Made by a program: the position numbers and the translations under genes | Notes under the pieces: model-generated | What the model saw: only the letters and a program-made list of their open reading frames with translations | Databases searched by the model: none | What the model was told of the DNA's origin: nothing | NCBI RefSeq assembly: GCF_001761485.1 | Contig: NC_090771.1 | Location: 1,984,001-2,048,000, forward strand | Length of the DNA: 64,000 nucleotides | Direction: 5' to 3' | Origin: Yarrowia lipolytica | Taxonomy: Eukaryota; Ascomycota; Dipodascomycetes; Dipodascales | Part shown: piece after piece, positions 48,363 through 57,624 of the stretch | Position numbering within the stretch: the stretch's first letter is position 1 | Layout: each line of letters starts with the position of its first letter

Positions 48363-49745
48363 TTAAATAAATGCAGATGGTTTAAATGAGATTGATAGAC
48401 GCAAGCTGAGCAAGATGAGTGAGGATACCAGCATGACCACTCCTGAAAAGACAATCAGCCCGGTGAATCCTTCTATACCCTGGGCAAGATCTGGCAGAGG
48501 TAAGAACTTGCCTCCAATAGCTCCTCCGGCTAGAGCTCCAGGCGCACCAGCCATGTTGAGAAGGGCTATACCCGAGAGTGTATGTTTGACACCGAACAAC
48601 TGTCCAACGCAAGATGGAAACATGGAGATAAAGCATCCAGAAGCTATTCCCCACGTTACAAGAAAGAGAACAAATAGTGATTCTCCACGTGAAGGCAACC
48701 AAAAAACGAGGGGAAAGAGACCTGTCATACACACAAAAGGTGTCAAGACGTTGAGGCGGCCTATTCTGTCAGCCAGATATGCGGGGCCAATTCTTCCGAG
48801 CACTGAAGATGCGTTTAGAATAGCCACAGAGTAGTTGAGCACACTTGGCGGCAGGTTTCCGAGTCGTTCTCCATAGGTGTCCACATAAAAGAGGGCAGGG
48901 AAAACGCCAAACATGCCTACCATTTGGGCTGCACACAGAACCAGAAAGCGCCAGTTTTTGAGCAGCTCAAATGAGACCTTTTGTTTTGAGTGTGCCAAAC
49001 GAGGCTTCGTAGCCCAGACCATGAAGGTCAAGACTGGGATGAAAATGAAGCCAATTATGCGGTTGGTCCATGCAAATCCCACAGTTGCAAACAGCCTCTT
49101 GATGGCAATAGGCCAGATGACACCCCCAACTGAGGAGCCAGCAGCGGTGACTCCAAGGGCCAGTGCTCGTTTCTTCTTGAAGTACTCCGATGGGACAGAC
49201 ACTGCAGGCAGGTAACAGCATCCTGCCCCCAGACCAAAAGTGACACCCTGGGCCAAGAATAAATGCCAGACTTGGGTAGAAATTGAAGTCATCATAAGAG
49301 AGAGCACAATAAGAAAGCCACCGATGGCCAGAACAGGCTGTACACCAAGCTTGTTTATGAGCATTCTTACGGGGATACTAGAGAAATACACTAAAGACAC
49401 CTGGAGGCCTCCGATCAGAGACATTGTGCTTGATGAAGTGTTGGGGAACATCTCCTGGCCATAATATGTCATGTAGATGCCGAACGCATTGACCATACCA
49501 AAACCCGTGTTGAGAGCACATGAAGTTCCGGCCACCACGAGCCATCCTCGTCCTCCCTCAGGGAACTCTTCCTGATCCGCTTCTCCAATTTGAGCTCCCA
49601 ACTTCACTGTTGGGAGTGGTGCTGTAGTTGGCGATGAGCATGTATCTGTATCATCGATGACTCCTGCTTCAACATCGTATTCCACGACGGTGTCGTCTGG
49701 TCCGACCACGTAAGTGGTTTTCTCACCTATTGGGTCTGCAGACAT
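48363..49745 (-). CDS. MFS transporter of the monocarboxylate (MCT/SLC16) type
   Basis: Integral membrane transporter of the major facilitator superfamily, 460 residues with about 12 predicted membrane segments after a 60-residue acidic cytosolic tail. The MCT signature near helix 1 is visible: EFPEGGRGWLVVAGTSCALNTGFGMVNAFGIY. Other segments are GLGAGCCYLPAVSVPSEYFKKKRALALGVTAAGSSVGGVIWP (helices 4-5), and VLNYSVAILNASSVLGRIGPAYLADRIGRLNVL, which carries the MFS loop motif. Fungal relatives (Mch family and others) carry organic acids, riboflavin (Mch5) or unknown substrates; most do not move monocarboxylates. Substrate unknown. Confidence 0.88.
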   Translation of the reverse strand: MSADPIGEKTTYVVGPDDTVVEYDVEAGVIDDTDTCSSPTTAPLPTVKLGAQIGEADQEEFPEGGRGWLVVAGTSCALNTGFGMVNAFGIYMTYYGQEMFPNTSSSTMSLIGGLQVSLVYFSSIPVRMLINKLGVQPVLAIGGFLIVLSLMMTSISTQVWHLFLAQGVTFGLGAGCCYLPAVSVPSEYFKKKRALALGVTAAGSSVGGVIWPIAIKRLFATVGFAWTNRIIGFIFIPVLTFMVWATKPRLAHSKQKVSFELLKNWRFLVLCAAQMVGMFGVFPALFYVDTYGERLGNLPPSVLNYSVAILNASSVLGRIGPAYLADRIGRLNVLTPFVCMTGLFPLVFWLPSRGESLFVLFLVTWGIASGCFISMFPSCVGQLFGVKHTLSGIALLNMAGAPGALAGGAIGGKFLPLPDLAQGIEGFTGLIVFSGVVMLVSSLILLSLRLSISFKPSAFI

Positions 49746-50070
49746 GTTGTGTGCTTTTTCTTGTTGTCGAGATCAAAAGTTGTGCCCCCACGTCCATTCA
49801 CCACTACATATATGTTGTTATCTGACTGACTCATATCCTTTACCCCACACACATGTTGCTGCAGTTTGACTTTTCTCTTTAGCCGTATGATATACATGCA
49901 AGTACAGTTGTAAAAAGGACGGGGCACAAAGCAGGTTTTAGCTGGATATTTAAAACGGCGCATGTTTGAGCTGGTTAGTGTCACTGCACACAAACTTCGA
50001 GTTCTTTCACATACGTTGTGAGGTTGACACGCCTGTATATGGTGCGGTATTCTTATAGTCTCCTGTCTTG

Positions 50071-50313
50071 ATAGCCATGCGGCTGAAGGCTCGTCTATCT
50101 TACGAGCCGTGTAGGAACACGAAAGAAAGGGGGTTCAATCCCCGAGCTAAGGTGAAAAGCGAGCCCAACATAAGGTAACACCGTTTTCCTGCTATTTCTC
50201 CAACCTCAAGCTCCATGACATTATCCATACATCACCCTTTGTTATCGTTCCGAATCCACGCCGAAAGTGTGGGGGTAGTGTGAGACTAACGAGTAAGGGG
50301 GTACAGCCGTGGC
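50071..50313 (+). ncRNA. Candidate Pol III structured RNA (RNase MRP/P-like or other)
   Basis: A Pol III-like A box (TAGCCATGCGG at 50072-50082) and a full B box (GGTTCAATCCC at 50132-50142) lie 50 bases apart. Between them are two perfect hairpins: GGCTCGT/ACGAGCC (50088-50094 with 50102-50108, 7-nt loop) and GTGT/ACAC (50109-50120). A cloverleaf cannot be closed, so it is not a tRNA. A long-range helix joins 50074-50085 (GCCA, CGGCTG) to 50304-50313 (CAGCCG, TGGC). ATCCCC (50138-50143) can pair with GGGGGT (50297-50302) right beside it. This order recalls helices P1 and P4 of RNase P/MRP RNA, and GGCTGAAGGC resembles the 5' end of human MRP RNA from memory. A TTTT at 50184-50187 could instead end the transcript at about 118 nt. 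Confidence 0.3.
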
Positions 50314-51445
50314 ATCGAGTAGTGTATGGGCAGTAAGTATTACAATATTACAATCTAAGACTTACTGCTTGCTATTCTAGTGCCGTTGTTGTTACTCTCT
50401 AAATCATTTCATATGTATCTGACCATCCACTCCAGACCAAAGGACGTCCCCCCACCCGCAATGCGTGCATCTCATGAGTCTCCTCTTTCATGATGGAACT
50501 CTTGGCATGCTCAAATGAAATAATAGCCGCTACTGTACGTGTTTGTAGCTATGGGATGGGGTTGCGGGTCATGGGAGTGTCTCAGAGTTCTGACGGGCTT
50601 GCGAGGTTGTTATTTCTGCTCTTCCGCGGAATCCTCTTTGAAAGCCGTGCGTATGACTAATCTCATGAAGACTGGGTGTTTAAACCTCCTTGTACAAGCA
50701 GGCTGTAGTATCGTACAGTAATAATGTGGGGCCTCACAAGCTTCTACCTGTGGCATCCAATGGCCTTGGGCAACAATTACAGGTGGAAGTGGAAGTTCTT
50801 CCGTGGTAAAATCATCAAAATACAGTACATACTGTAATACTATAAAAGAAGAGTACGAATATTCAACTGTACGATACGGTGATTTCTTTAACAACTCGGG
50901 AACAATTCCCAAAGATCTACACTCTCGCTTCTGACTTATGTGCATCGTGAATGCAATAACCAGTACAGCCAGCACAATACTACTTGTACTTGTACTCTAT
51001 GGGACAGCAGCTGTAATTATGGCATACTGGGGATGTGTTTCTAGTGAACCTATACATAAGCGGTGGGTAGGCAGCCGTTTCAATCCACATTCGGGTTCAA
51101 ATGCCTAGTTCTAACAGTGAGTTTAGTGGAAGTGTTAGTCGTGGGAAGACTGGTGGCCGGTGAGGTACTCAACGACTACGACTTCAGACGTACAGTATGT
51201 ACTGTACATTTACGAGTACCGGTACTACTGTTACAAATACTGCACGAGTGGAATGTATTGCATGTAATTGTGGAACTGCAATACGGATTGACATAATCAT
51301 ACTGAAGGGTCAACTTACTGTACGTAGGGTTGGCCATTTATATAACGGCAAGAAACTACAATACCAGTCCCGATACGAACTGGGATACCCCAAAGCATCT
51401 GGATATCTTTCTTCAATGCGACTCGCGAGCAACAGCTGCCACTTA

Positions 51446-51520
51446 TATACGAGTGCTTCCTATACGAGTGCTTCCTATACGAGTGCTTCCTATACGAGTG
51501 CTTCCTATACGAGTGCTTCC
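51446..51520 (+). repeat. Minisatellite, 5 perfect copies of a 15-bp unit
   Basis: TATACGAGTGCTTCC is repeated five times without a mismatch. The unit is a multiple of three, so it reads open in several frames (for example YTSAS repeats), but no gene surrounds it. Confidence 0.97.
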
Positions 51521-53363
51521 TTCAGAAAAACTATTCAATGATACCCAAACTACGATATTGGTCAGTACCCTGAAACGGCACTCGGCCGTCTGTTCGAACA
51601 CCATTCGGCGCCTCTTTTACTATTCATACATCTCTGAAGTCATCGTTTGTTTTTCCAGACCATTGTATCGTGTTTGAACCAGCACGGGTATAAGTACAGT
51701 GTACACTTGCTTCTAATAACTCAGAGATACTGTACTGGAAATATCATCAATTTCGGACAATGTCTTCGAGCCTCTCGGGTTTGTGTTCTAACGGCGGCTA
51801 TGATTCGACCGTTGCTTTCAAGTGAATACGGTTGGTGTCAAAAGAGGCGGAATAACTAGACATTGGCGGGCGCTACCAGTTATTTACTGCTATTCCCCTG
51901 CTTGTTGAATATACCCCCTTCTATATGTTTTGTTCCCAATCTTCAAAACATACTGTCTCATCACATGGAACCATATTGGGATGCATTTCTACAGTATTGT
52001 ATTGTTTCATTGCACTTTCCTACCAGTGCACAGCCTCGAAATGCTTGGAACATGTTCTGAAACTGAAACACAGTATGTATAGTGTCGGAAGCCAGATCGA
52101 GCCAGGCACATACGTCCAGCCTTCAACCCAAAAGCTCTCTTTCTACGGCTCTTCAGGGCGCTGTCTCGGATGTCTAAATCTTGTACGAGCGTGCGACGAG
52201 CATTGTTCTTGTACAATCTCCACATCCGTCCCAGGTACGCCTTGTACGCGCTTGATGAGTTGCACATGGATATATTATGCGTTGTATCGTATATACATTC
52301 CAGTGTTAAATTGCCAAGAGGTACAATATGATTGGGCAGATGAGCCACTAGTTGTTGTGAGATTCACACAACCCGAAAAGACACTGACACCTCGGGCGGG
52401 TACACATTCATCGAGAGGGCTCATTTGGGATTTAATGACCCAAGAACCGTGTGACTCGTACTGTACAGGGCCCCGAATGCTGTTTTCAATTATACCTCAT
52501 TTTGGCGAATTAAAAACACCACAAACTCGGGATGTGCCACATCCCTGCATGGCCGCGCCTATCACGTGTTCAGATTTCCTCTGATTGACACCTTCTATGT
52601 TGGGTTAGGGAAGCCCGAAAAGTGCTCATACAGGATCATTTCACAATTGTCACACGCTTACCAGACAAAGAAGTGGGAGGAAGGAGAGTAACCGTTGTTA
52701 TGGAGACGCGAAGTACAACAGGGTCGCGTGGTGGGAGCCATACAACAAATGGTACACATTATAGCGCGACTTCATAAACGGTTGCTTGCTACTGCATCAG
52801 ACCCCGAAGCGTCTTTAATGAAGGCAAAGGTCGATTTTCCCCCGATTTTAAATTTCACTTACACTTCACTTCGCTTTGGCTGGTTCCTTTTCATCGTGCC
52901 TGTGCTCCCTTTCCCGCTTGGTGTCGCCTGCCAGATTTGCTTTCAACGCACATATCGTATGTCTCCATGGTGTTGTTGTGACGGATTGGTGCATGAGGGG
53001 ATGCCGCAAATACTATCGTGGAATGAGTTGCTGGGTAGTCAGGGAGCCCCTACGGCGCGTGTCCAAGCTGTTTTGTCATCTTACAATATCCGGGATCTGG
53101 CGCGCTTTCCGTCCTCTTAGACCAGTGCTAATTGGGCGACCGCAGGTTCTATTTTGAGAAACAGACAAATAGACAAAGTTGGGGAGAACGGTTTAGGGTT
53201 CGGCCAGTGTCATTTGAGATGTGTGCTGCGGTGGAAAATAGTGTACAGTACCATTGGGACGTGCTGGAGAACTGAAAGCGAATGGAATGGTGAATTCCGC
53301 CAGCTGATCTTAATGTTTGTACCATTGTTCTATAATAATTTTCCCCGATGAGTCCCAGTACAG

Positions 53364-53526
53364 CCCCTAATCTCTCCGCAACCCCTTAAACCCCGTCTCA
53401 ACTTTACTCGAAAGCAAAATGAATGAGCCAACCTCGCACAATGCCCAGCTTGGAAAGATGCAAAAAGTCAATGTCTAACGGGGCTAAACGGGGGTAAATT
53501 GAGGTATGACCAACACCTAACAGGGG
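53364..53526 (+). promoter_or_regulatory. STRE-like CCCCT/AGGGG cluster upstream of UTR2
   Basis: CCCCT at 53364-53368 and 53382-53386 and AGGGG at 53522-53526, 315-480 bases before the start codon. They match the stress element core of budding yeast. Regulation by cell wall or general stress is inference. Confidence 0.3.
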
Positions 53527-53841
53527 GTCAAGGTTAGTATCAACACACCTCATACACGTAAATTTCTATCGATCTGGACCAGTTCCAGGTATAATGCCAA
53601 TCAGATACCCCCTACTCCCACATATTACTCCTTCACATCGTCCCGTCTTAGGTGCTCGACCCACGCGTCGAACTAAAAAACCCAAACAAACTCAAGCTTC
53701 TACCTCTGCTATTTTTACTCCTAGCCTGCACACAGAGAGAGGAACCAAGTACAAATTCATTCCGACCCCCCATCTCCCAACTGATTGCATCCTTTTTTCT
53801 CTCTCTCACCACACACACTCGTTTGCATCACCCAGTACAAA

Positions 53842-55389
53842 ATGAAACTCTCTACCTTGGTACTGGCCGCTCTGACCGCGGTTGCCGTGGCTGATGACTA
53901 CAAGTCCATCTCCTGTGACGTGGATAACCACTGTCCCGAAGACAAGCCCTGCTGCTCTCAGTACGGTGAATGTGGTACCGGCGCTTACTGCCTCGGAGGC
54001 TGTGACCCCAAGTCTTCCTTCGAGCTCAAGTCCTGTATGCCCATGCCCGTCTGCAAGAAGCGACAGAGCAAGTTCACTTCCATGGATCGAATCGCAAAGA
54101 ACACTGAGTACCTCGGAGACGCCGAGAACTTCGACTGGGTCTACACCGGTAACTTGATTCAGCAGAACAACGGTTTGCTTCTGACCATGCCCAAGAACTC
54201 TGTCGGAACCGTGCTCTCCTCCACCGACTACATGTGGTATGGTAAGGTTTCCGCAACCTTCAAGTCTTCTCACCTGCAGGGTGTTGTTTCGGCCTTCATT
54301 CTCTTCTCCGATGTCAAGGATGAGATCGATTACGAGTTTGTTGGTGCCGATGTCAACACTGTTCAGACCAACTACTACTGGCAGGGAGTGCTCGACTGGA
54401 CTCACGGAATAAACATTTCTGTCGATAACACTCACGAGAATTTCTTCACTTACTCCATCGACTGGACTCCCGACCAGATCACCTGGGCTGTTGACGACCA
54501 ACCTGGTCGAGTTCTCAAGAAGTCCGATACCTGGGACGAAAAGACCAAGTCTTACATGTACCCCCAGACTCCCTCTCGAATCCAGCTGTCTCTGTGGCCC
54601 GCTGGACAGGCCTCTAACGCCGAGGGAACCATTGCCTGGGCCGGAGGAGAGATTGACTGGGACGCTGAAGATATCCAGAAATACGGATACTACTACGCGA
54701 CTGTCACCGAGATCGATGTCGACTGTTACGATCCCCCCGCTTCTGCCAAGAAGTCTGGAGACAAGTCTTACCGATACACCGACCTGAACGCCATGGAGGC
54801 CGATGTCGAGATTACCGGTGATGATACTGTCCTCGCTTCTTTCGACGCTACTGGTGCTGACCCTGAGAAGGACGACGGATCCAAGAACGGAACTGCTCCC
54901 ACCGGTATGATGCAACACCCCGACAACGACCCTAACATTGCTAACGTCACTGGTGGTGTCGCAGCCAGCACGAAGAAGACCACATCCGTGGCTTCTTCTA
55001 CCGAGTCCCTGGAGGACGTGTCTGGTTCCGCCATCAAGAAGTCTACTTCTTCCAAGGAGTCCACCTCTTCTGACGCTGACCCTACCGAGGTTGTTTCTGG
55101 TGAGCGAGTTTCCTCCAAGGAGACCAGCTCTGCTTCTGCCTCTTCTGGCAACAACAACGGCGGCAACAACAACAACGGCGGCAACAGCGGTTCTGCAGCT
55201 GCCACCGGCTCTTCTTCTCGAAACCCTCAAGGTAACGCTGCCACCGCTTCAAACACCGGAAACGGTGGCTTCCAACAGTTCGGCCAGGCCTCTGGCTCTG
55301 CTGCTGAAAAGGCCAACACCGCTGGCTCGAACGGTATGTCTTCACTTCTCTTGGCCGGAGCTCTGGCTGCTGCCTCTCTGCTCATGTAA
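53842..55389 (+). CDS. UTR2: GPI-anchored chitin-glucan transglycosylase, Crh/Utr2 family
   Basis: Cell wall enzyme that links chitin to beta-glucan. The protein has 515 residues. A signal peptide covers 1-17 (MKLSTLVLAALTAVAVA). A CBM18 chitin-binding module spans about 25-54 with the Cys pattern CPEDKPCCSQYGECGTGAYC. The GH16 domain follows, with the catalytic DEIDYEF at 160-166 (nucleophile Glu161, acid-base Glu165). Residues from about 380 are Ser/Thr/Asn-rich, with a Gly-Asn repeat. The C-terminus ends in a GPI-attachment signal: small residues (AGSNG) and then a hydrophobic tail SSLLLAGALAAASLLM. CBM18 plus a GPI signal fits Utr2/Crh2 better than Crh1. The start at 53842 is set by the signal peptide. 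Confidence 0.95.
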   Translation: MKLSTLVLAALTAVAVADDYKSISCDVDNHCPEDKPCCSQYGECGTGAYCLGGCDPKSSFELKSCMPMPVCKKRQSKFTSMDRIAKNTEYLGDAENFDWVYTGNLIQQNNGLLLTMPKNSVGTVLSSTDYMWYGKVSATFKSSHLQGVVSAFILFSDVKDEIDYEFVGADVNTVQTNYYWQGVLDWTHGINISVDNTHENFFTYSIDWTPDQITWAVDDQPGRVLKKSDTWDEKTKSYMYPQTPSRIQLSLWPAGQASNAEGTIAWAGGEIDWDAEDIQKYGYYYATVTEIDVDCYDPPASAKKSGDKSYRYTDLNAMEADVEITGDDTVLASFDATGADPEKDDGSKNGTAPTGMMQHPDNDPNIANVTGGVAASTKKTTSVASSTESLEDVSGSAIKKSTSSKESTSSDADPTEVVSGERVSSKETSSASASSGNNNGGNNNNGGNSGSAAATGSSSRNPQGNAATASNTGNGGFQQFGQASGSAAEKANTAGSNGMSSLLLAGALAAASLLM

Positions 55390-55730
55390 GCTAAGTGATA
55401 TCCTCGCAGCGTTGTGTATCCACTATGTAATGACTAATTATTTAAATGTGACTTTCAATGGTAGCAGTGTTGTATTGGTGATTTTTTAATTATCCTTATG
55501 GCATGTGAAAACTTGACTGAATGAATATATGCATGAATATTACTTCCCCGTCATTAAACAGGAAGGCATGATGTAACTGCATGGGTATAACTAGCCTTAC
55601 TGCATTTACTGTAGAAGAGTAGATAACGGATAAATACCCTCCCGAATCCTTCTCAATTCCGCACCAACTCTTCAGTTCGTTCAATTTCTCCACCTTTTCC
55701 AACTACATTTTTCTTTTCAGCTTTCTCAAA
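55390..55730. other. Intergenic region, UTR2 to the decayed wall-protein gene
   Basis: 341 bp, with a CT-rich leader (TTCTTTTCAGCTTTCTCAAA) just before the decayed gene's start. No gene was recognised. Confidence 0.55.
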
Positions 55731-56930
55731 ATGAAATTCTCCATTGCTACCATCGTCACTCTCGGCTTTGCCCAGCATCAGCACACCGGAAACCAGATGC
55801 AGCAGTCTGGTAGTTAGATGGCAGCGATCAACTACATACTGGTGGCCTTAGTTTGACTATATGTACCGACTCCAGGCCAACCAGGAACGGCCAATGCCTT
55901 TGGACCTCAAGTCATGTACACCGATGGCCAGCATATTCTATGGCACCCAGCGGAGCCACACCTCTTCCAACGGCCAGCCCCTGGTTGATGTCATGGTCTT
56001 CTTCGACGACACTAAGGGCAATCTTGATCTTTCTCGATCCAGCCCCAATGCCCAGCAATTTATGCAGCCAAACTGGTTCCTGTCTGCTGACCAGCAAGGG
56101 GGCAGCTCACTCCCAGGGTTCCGGCAAGTGGGAGTATTCTTCTCCAAACGATGACATGTCTGATGTTGCTCTGCAATTCAACCAGAACTAGTAGTTCTTT
56201 GCCTGTCCCGTTTAGCAGCAGGGACCGCAGGGCCATGACCAGCAGGGACAGTAGGGACAGGACAGCCAGCGGCAGAAGTGAGATATCCGACAGCAGCAGA
56301 CTCAGGACCGAAACCTGTAGCAGGTTCAACCCCAGCAGCAGCAGACTCAGCAGCAGGGCCAGGGGCGAAAGAACTCCTACATGTACCAGGCGTTTAATAA
56401 CAAAGCCCCTTGCGAGACCCCCTTCAGACTTTCTCTAAACGGTGTGCGACAGAACGGCCATGCACATTAACCCGACGTCATTCTCCGAGTTTTTGCTCCC
56501 TCTGAAGACATCCATTACTCTCCGGTATATAACCAGAACGGCAGACTGCTTGCCTCCTCCGACCAGCAACCTGGGTATGAGGTCAAGGCCATCAGATCCC
56601 AGACTTCTTACCAGGTTTCTACAGGGATCAGCTCGTTGACACTCAGCGCCGACAGTTTGCTACTCCTGGCCAAAGCCAGAATCTTGCTCTAACCAACGCC
56701 GACAACCTCCAAATGGGCTCCAAGGGCTTCTCTGTCAACAACCAGGGATACCTCAACTTCAATAACCAGCAGTTCCCTGCTTGCAATGCTGGCAACAACG
56801 TGTGGGAGATTCTATTGCCGCCGAGAGCGCTGCTTCCGGATGCAACAACAGTCAGACCATCAATCCGAGTTGAGCAGGCTCCGCGACAGCAGCTGGGCCA
56901 GGACAAGCATCAGCAGCTGGCTCGACCTGA
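55731..56930 (+). pseudogene. Decayed secreted cell-wall protein gene
   Basis: Starts with a good signal peptide (MKFSIATIVTLGFA) that soon runs into a stop. Protein-like segments then continue in different frames over 1.2 kb: NAFGPQVMYTDGQHILWHPAE, QPNWFLSADQQGG, a Gln/Gly-rich stretch with CAGCAGGGAC repeats at about 56215-56370, QNGRLLASSDQQPGY, and MGSKGFSVNNQGYLNFNNQQFPACNAGNNVW followed after a frame change by AAESAASGCNNSQ. The order (signal, FG-DG block, low-complexity middle, terminal block with a GYLNF strand and conserved Cys) recalls secreted fungal wall mannoproteins, including Pir-like C-termini; I cannot name the family with certainty. Several stops and frame changes make a functional product unlikely. 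It follows UTR2 on the same strand. Confidence 0.65.
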
Positions 56931-57624
56931 GCAGAAAGGTCAGAGTTAGGCTTTTATGGGTTTACTCCAAGTAGTGTTTTTTTTTCCTGGTTTTATTGTG
57001 CAAAATTGATTGTTCCTTTTTAGCAAAGATCGTGTAGCAACGAGTATAGCAGTGGCTACTTGTAGCCACTTGGAATCAATCAAACTGCGAGCGTGAGTGA
57101 AGTCGCGGTGGTATCAATACGGACTAGTTCGTTCACTCATTGGGAAATCAAGCTCTGTTGTGGTAACAAGCAAACGAGAGATACTTCGGTACTGTACAGT
57201 ACAGTACTGTAGTATGAACAACTGGTATCATGCTTTCCGTATACTGTAGTTGGGCATGGATGAAACGGAAACGTCCAGTGTACGAACTCACACACTGGAG
57301 AAGTATGAAGCATGCCAACTCTGTCACCTCATGCAGCTTCCTGTGAAGCGTATTTTTTTACCAGGAATAACCGACGAGGACTAATCTCTGGAACAATATT
57401 CATAATAAATAAACACACAAAAAAGACACACCGTAACCAACAGTCTCCAACTCTCATGCCCCCCTTCCATTATAAAATTCCAAACATCTGTTATACTACT
57501 CGCGACTCTCCAGTTTCCGCCACTGAACTTTGTGGAATCGCGTCGCGAACTCGATTTTATTTTCCACGTTAATTAGCTCGTACCACAACACACTACAAGT
57601 ACATTCACACCACACACCTCAAGT
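56931..57624. other. Intergenic region upstream of RTT107
   Basis: About 0.7 kb. Contains a GTACTGTACAGTACAGTACTGTA palindromic cluster at about 57189-57212 and GCTACTTGTAGCC at about 57056. No gene was recognised. Confidence 0.55.

Larger units (their letters stand above)
49746..53841. other. Long intergenic region between the divergent MFS gene and UTR2
   Basis: 4.1 kb. It holds the Pol III RNA candidate at 50071-50313, the 15-bp minisatellite at 51446-51520, ACTTGTACTTGTAC oligomers near 50980, and the UTR2 promoter. Frames of up to 219 codons (51925-52584) and 141 codons (52695-53120) are open but carry no family motif and have Cys-rich, unbiased composition, so I do not call them genes. 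Confidence 0.5.

Noticed and set aside
50071-50155. tRNA gene
   Set aside because: A and B boxes are present, but the acceptor stem does not pair, the T stem is only three to four pairs, and the anticodon-like loop has T at position 37.
51925-52584. 219-codon frame in the MFS-UTR2 gap
   Set aside because: Cys-rich, no family motif, no codon bias like the neighbours, and no leader or splice context. Could be checked by RNA-seq, but I do not call it a gene.
52695-53120. 141-codon frame
   Set aside because: No motif and atypical codon use; likely chance.
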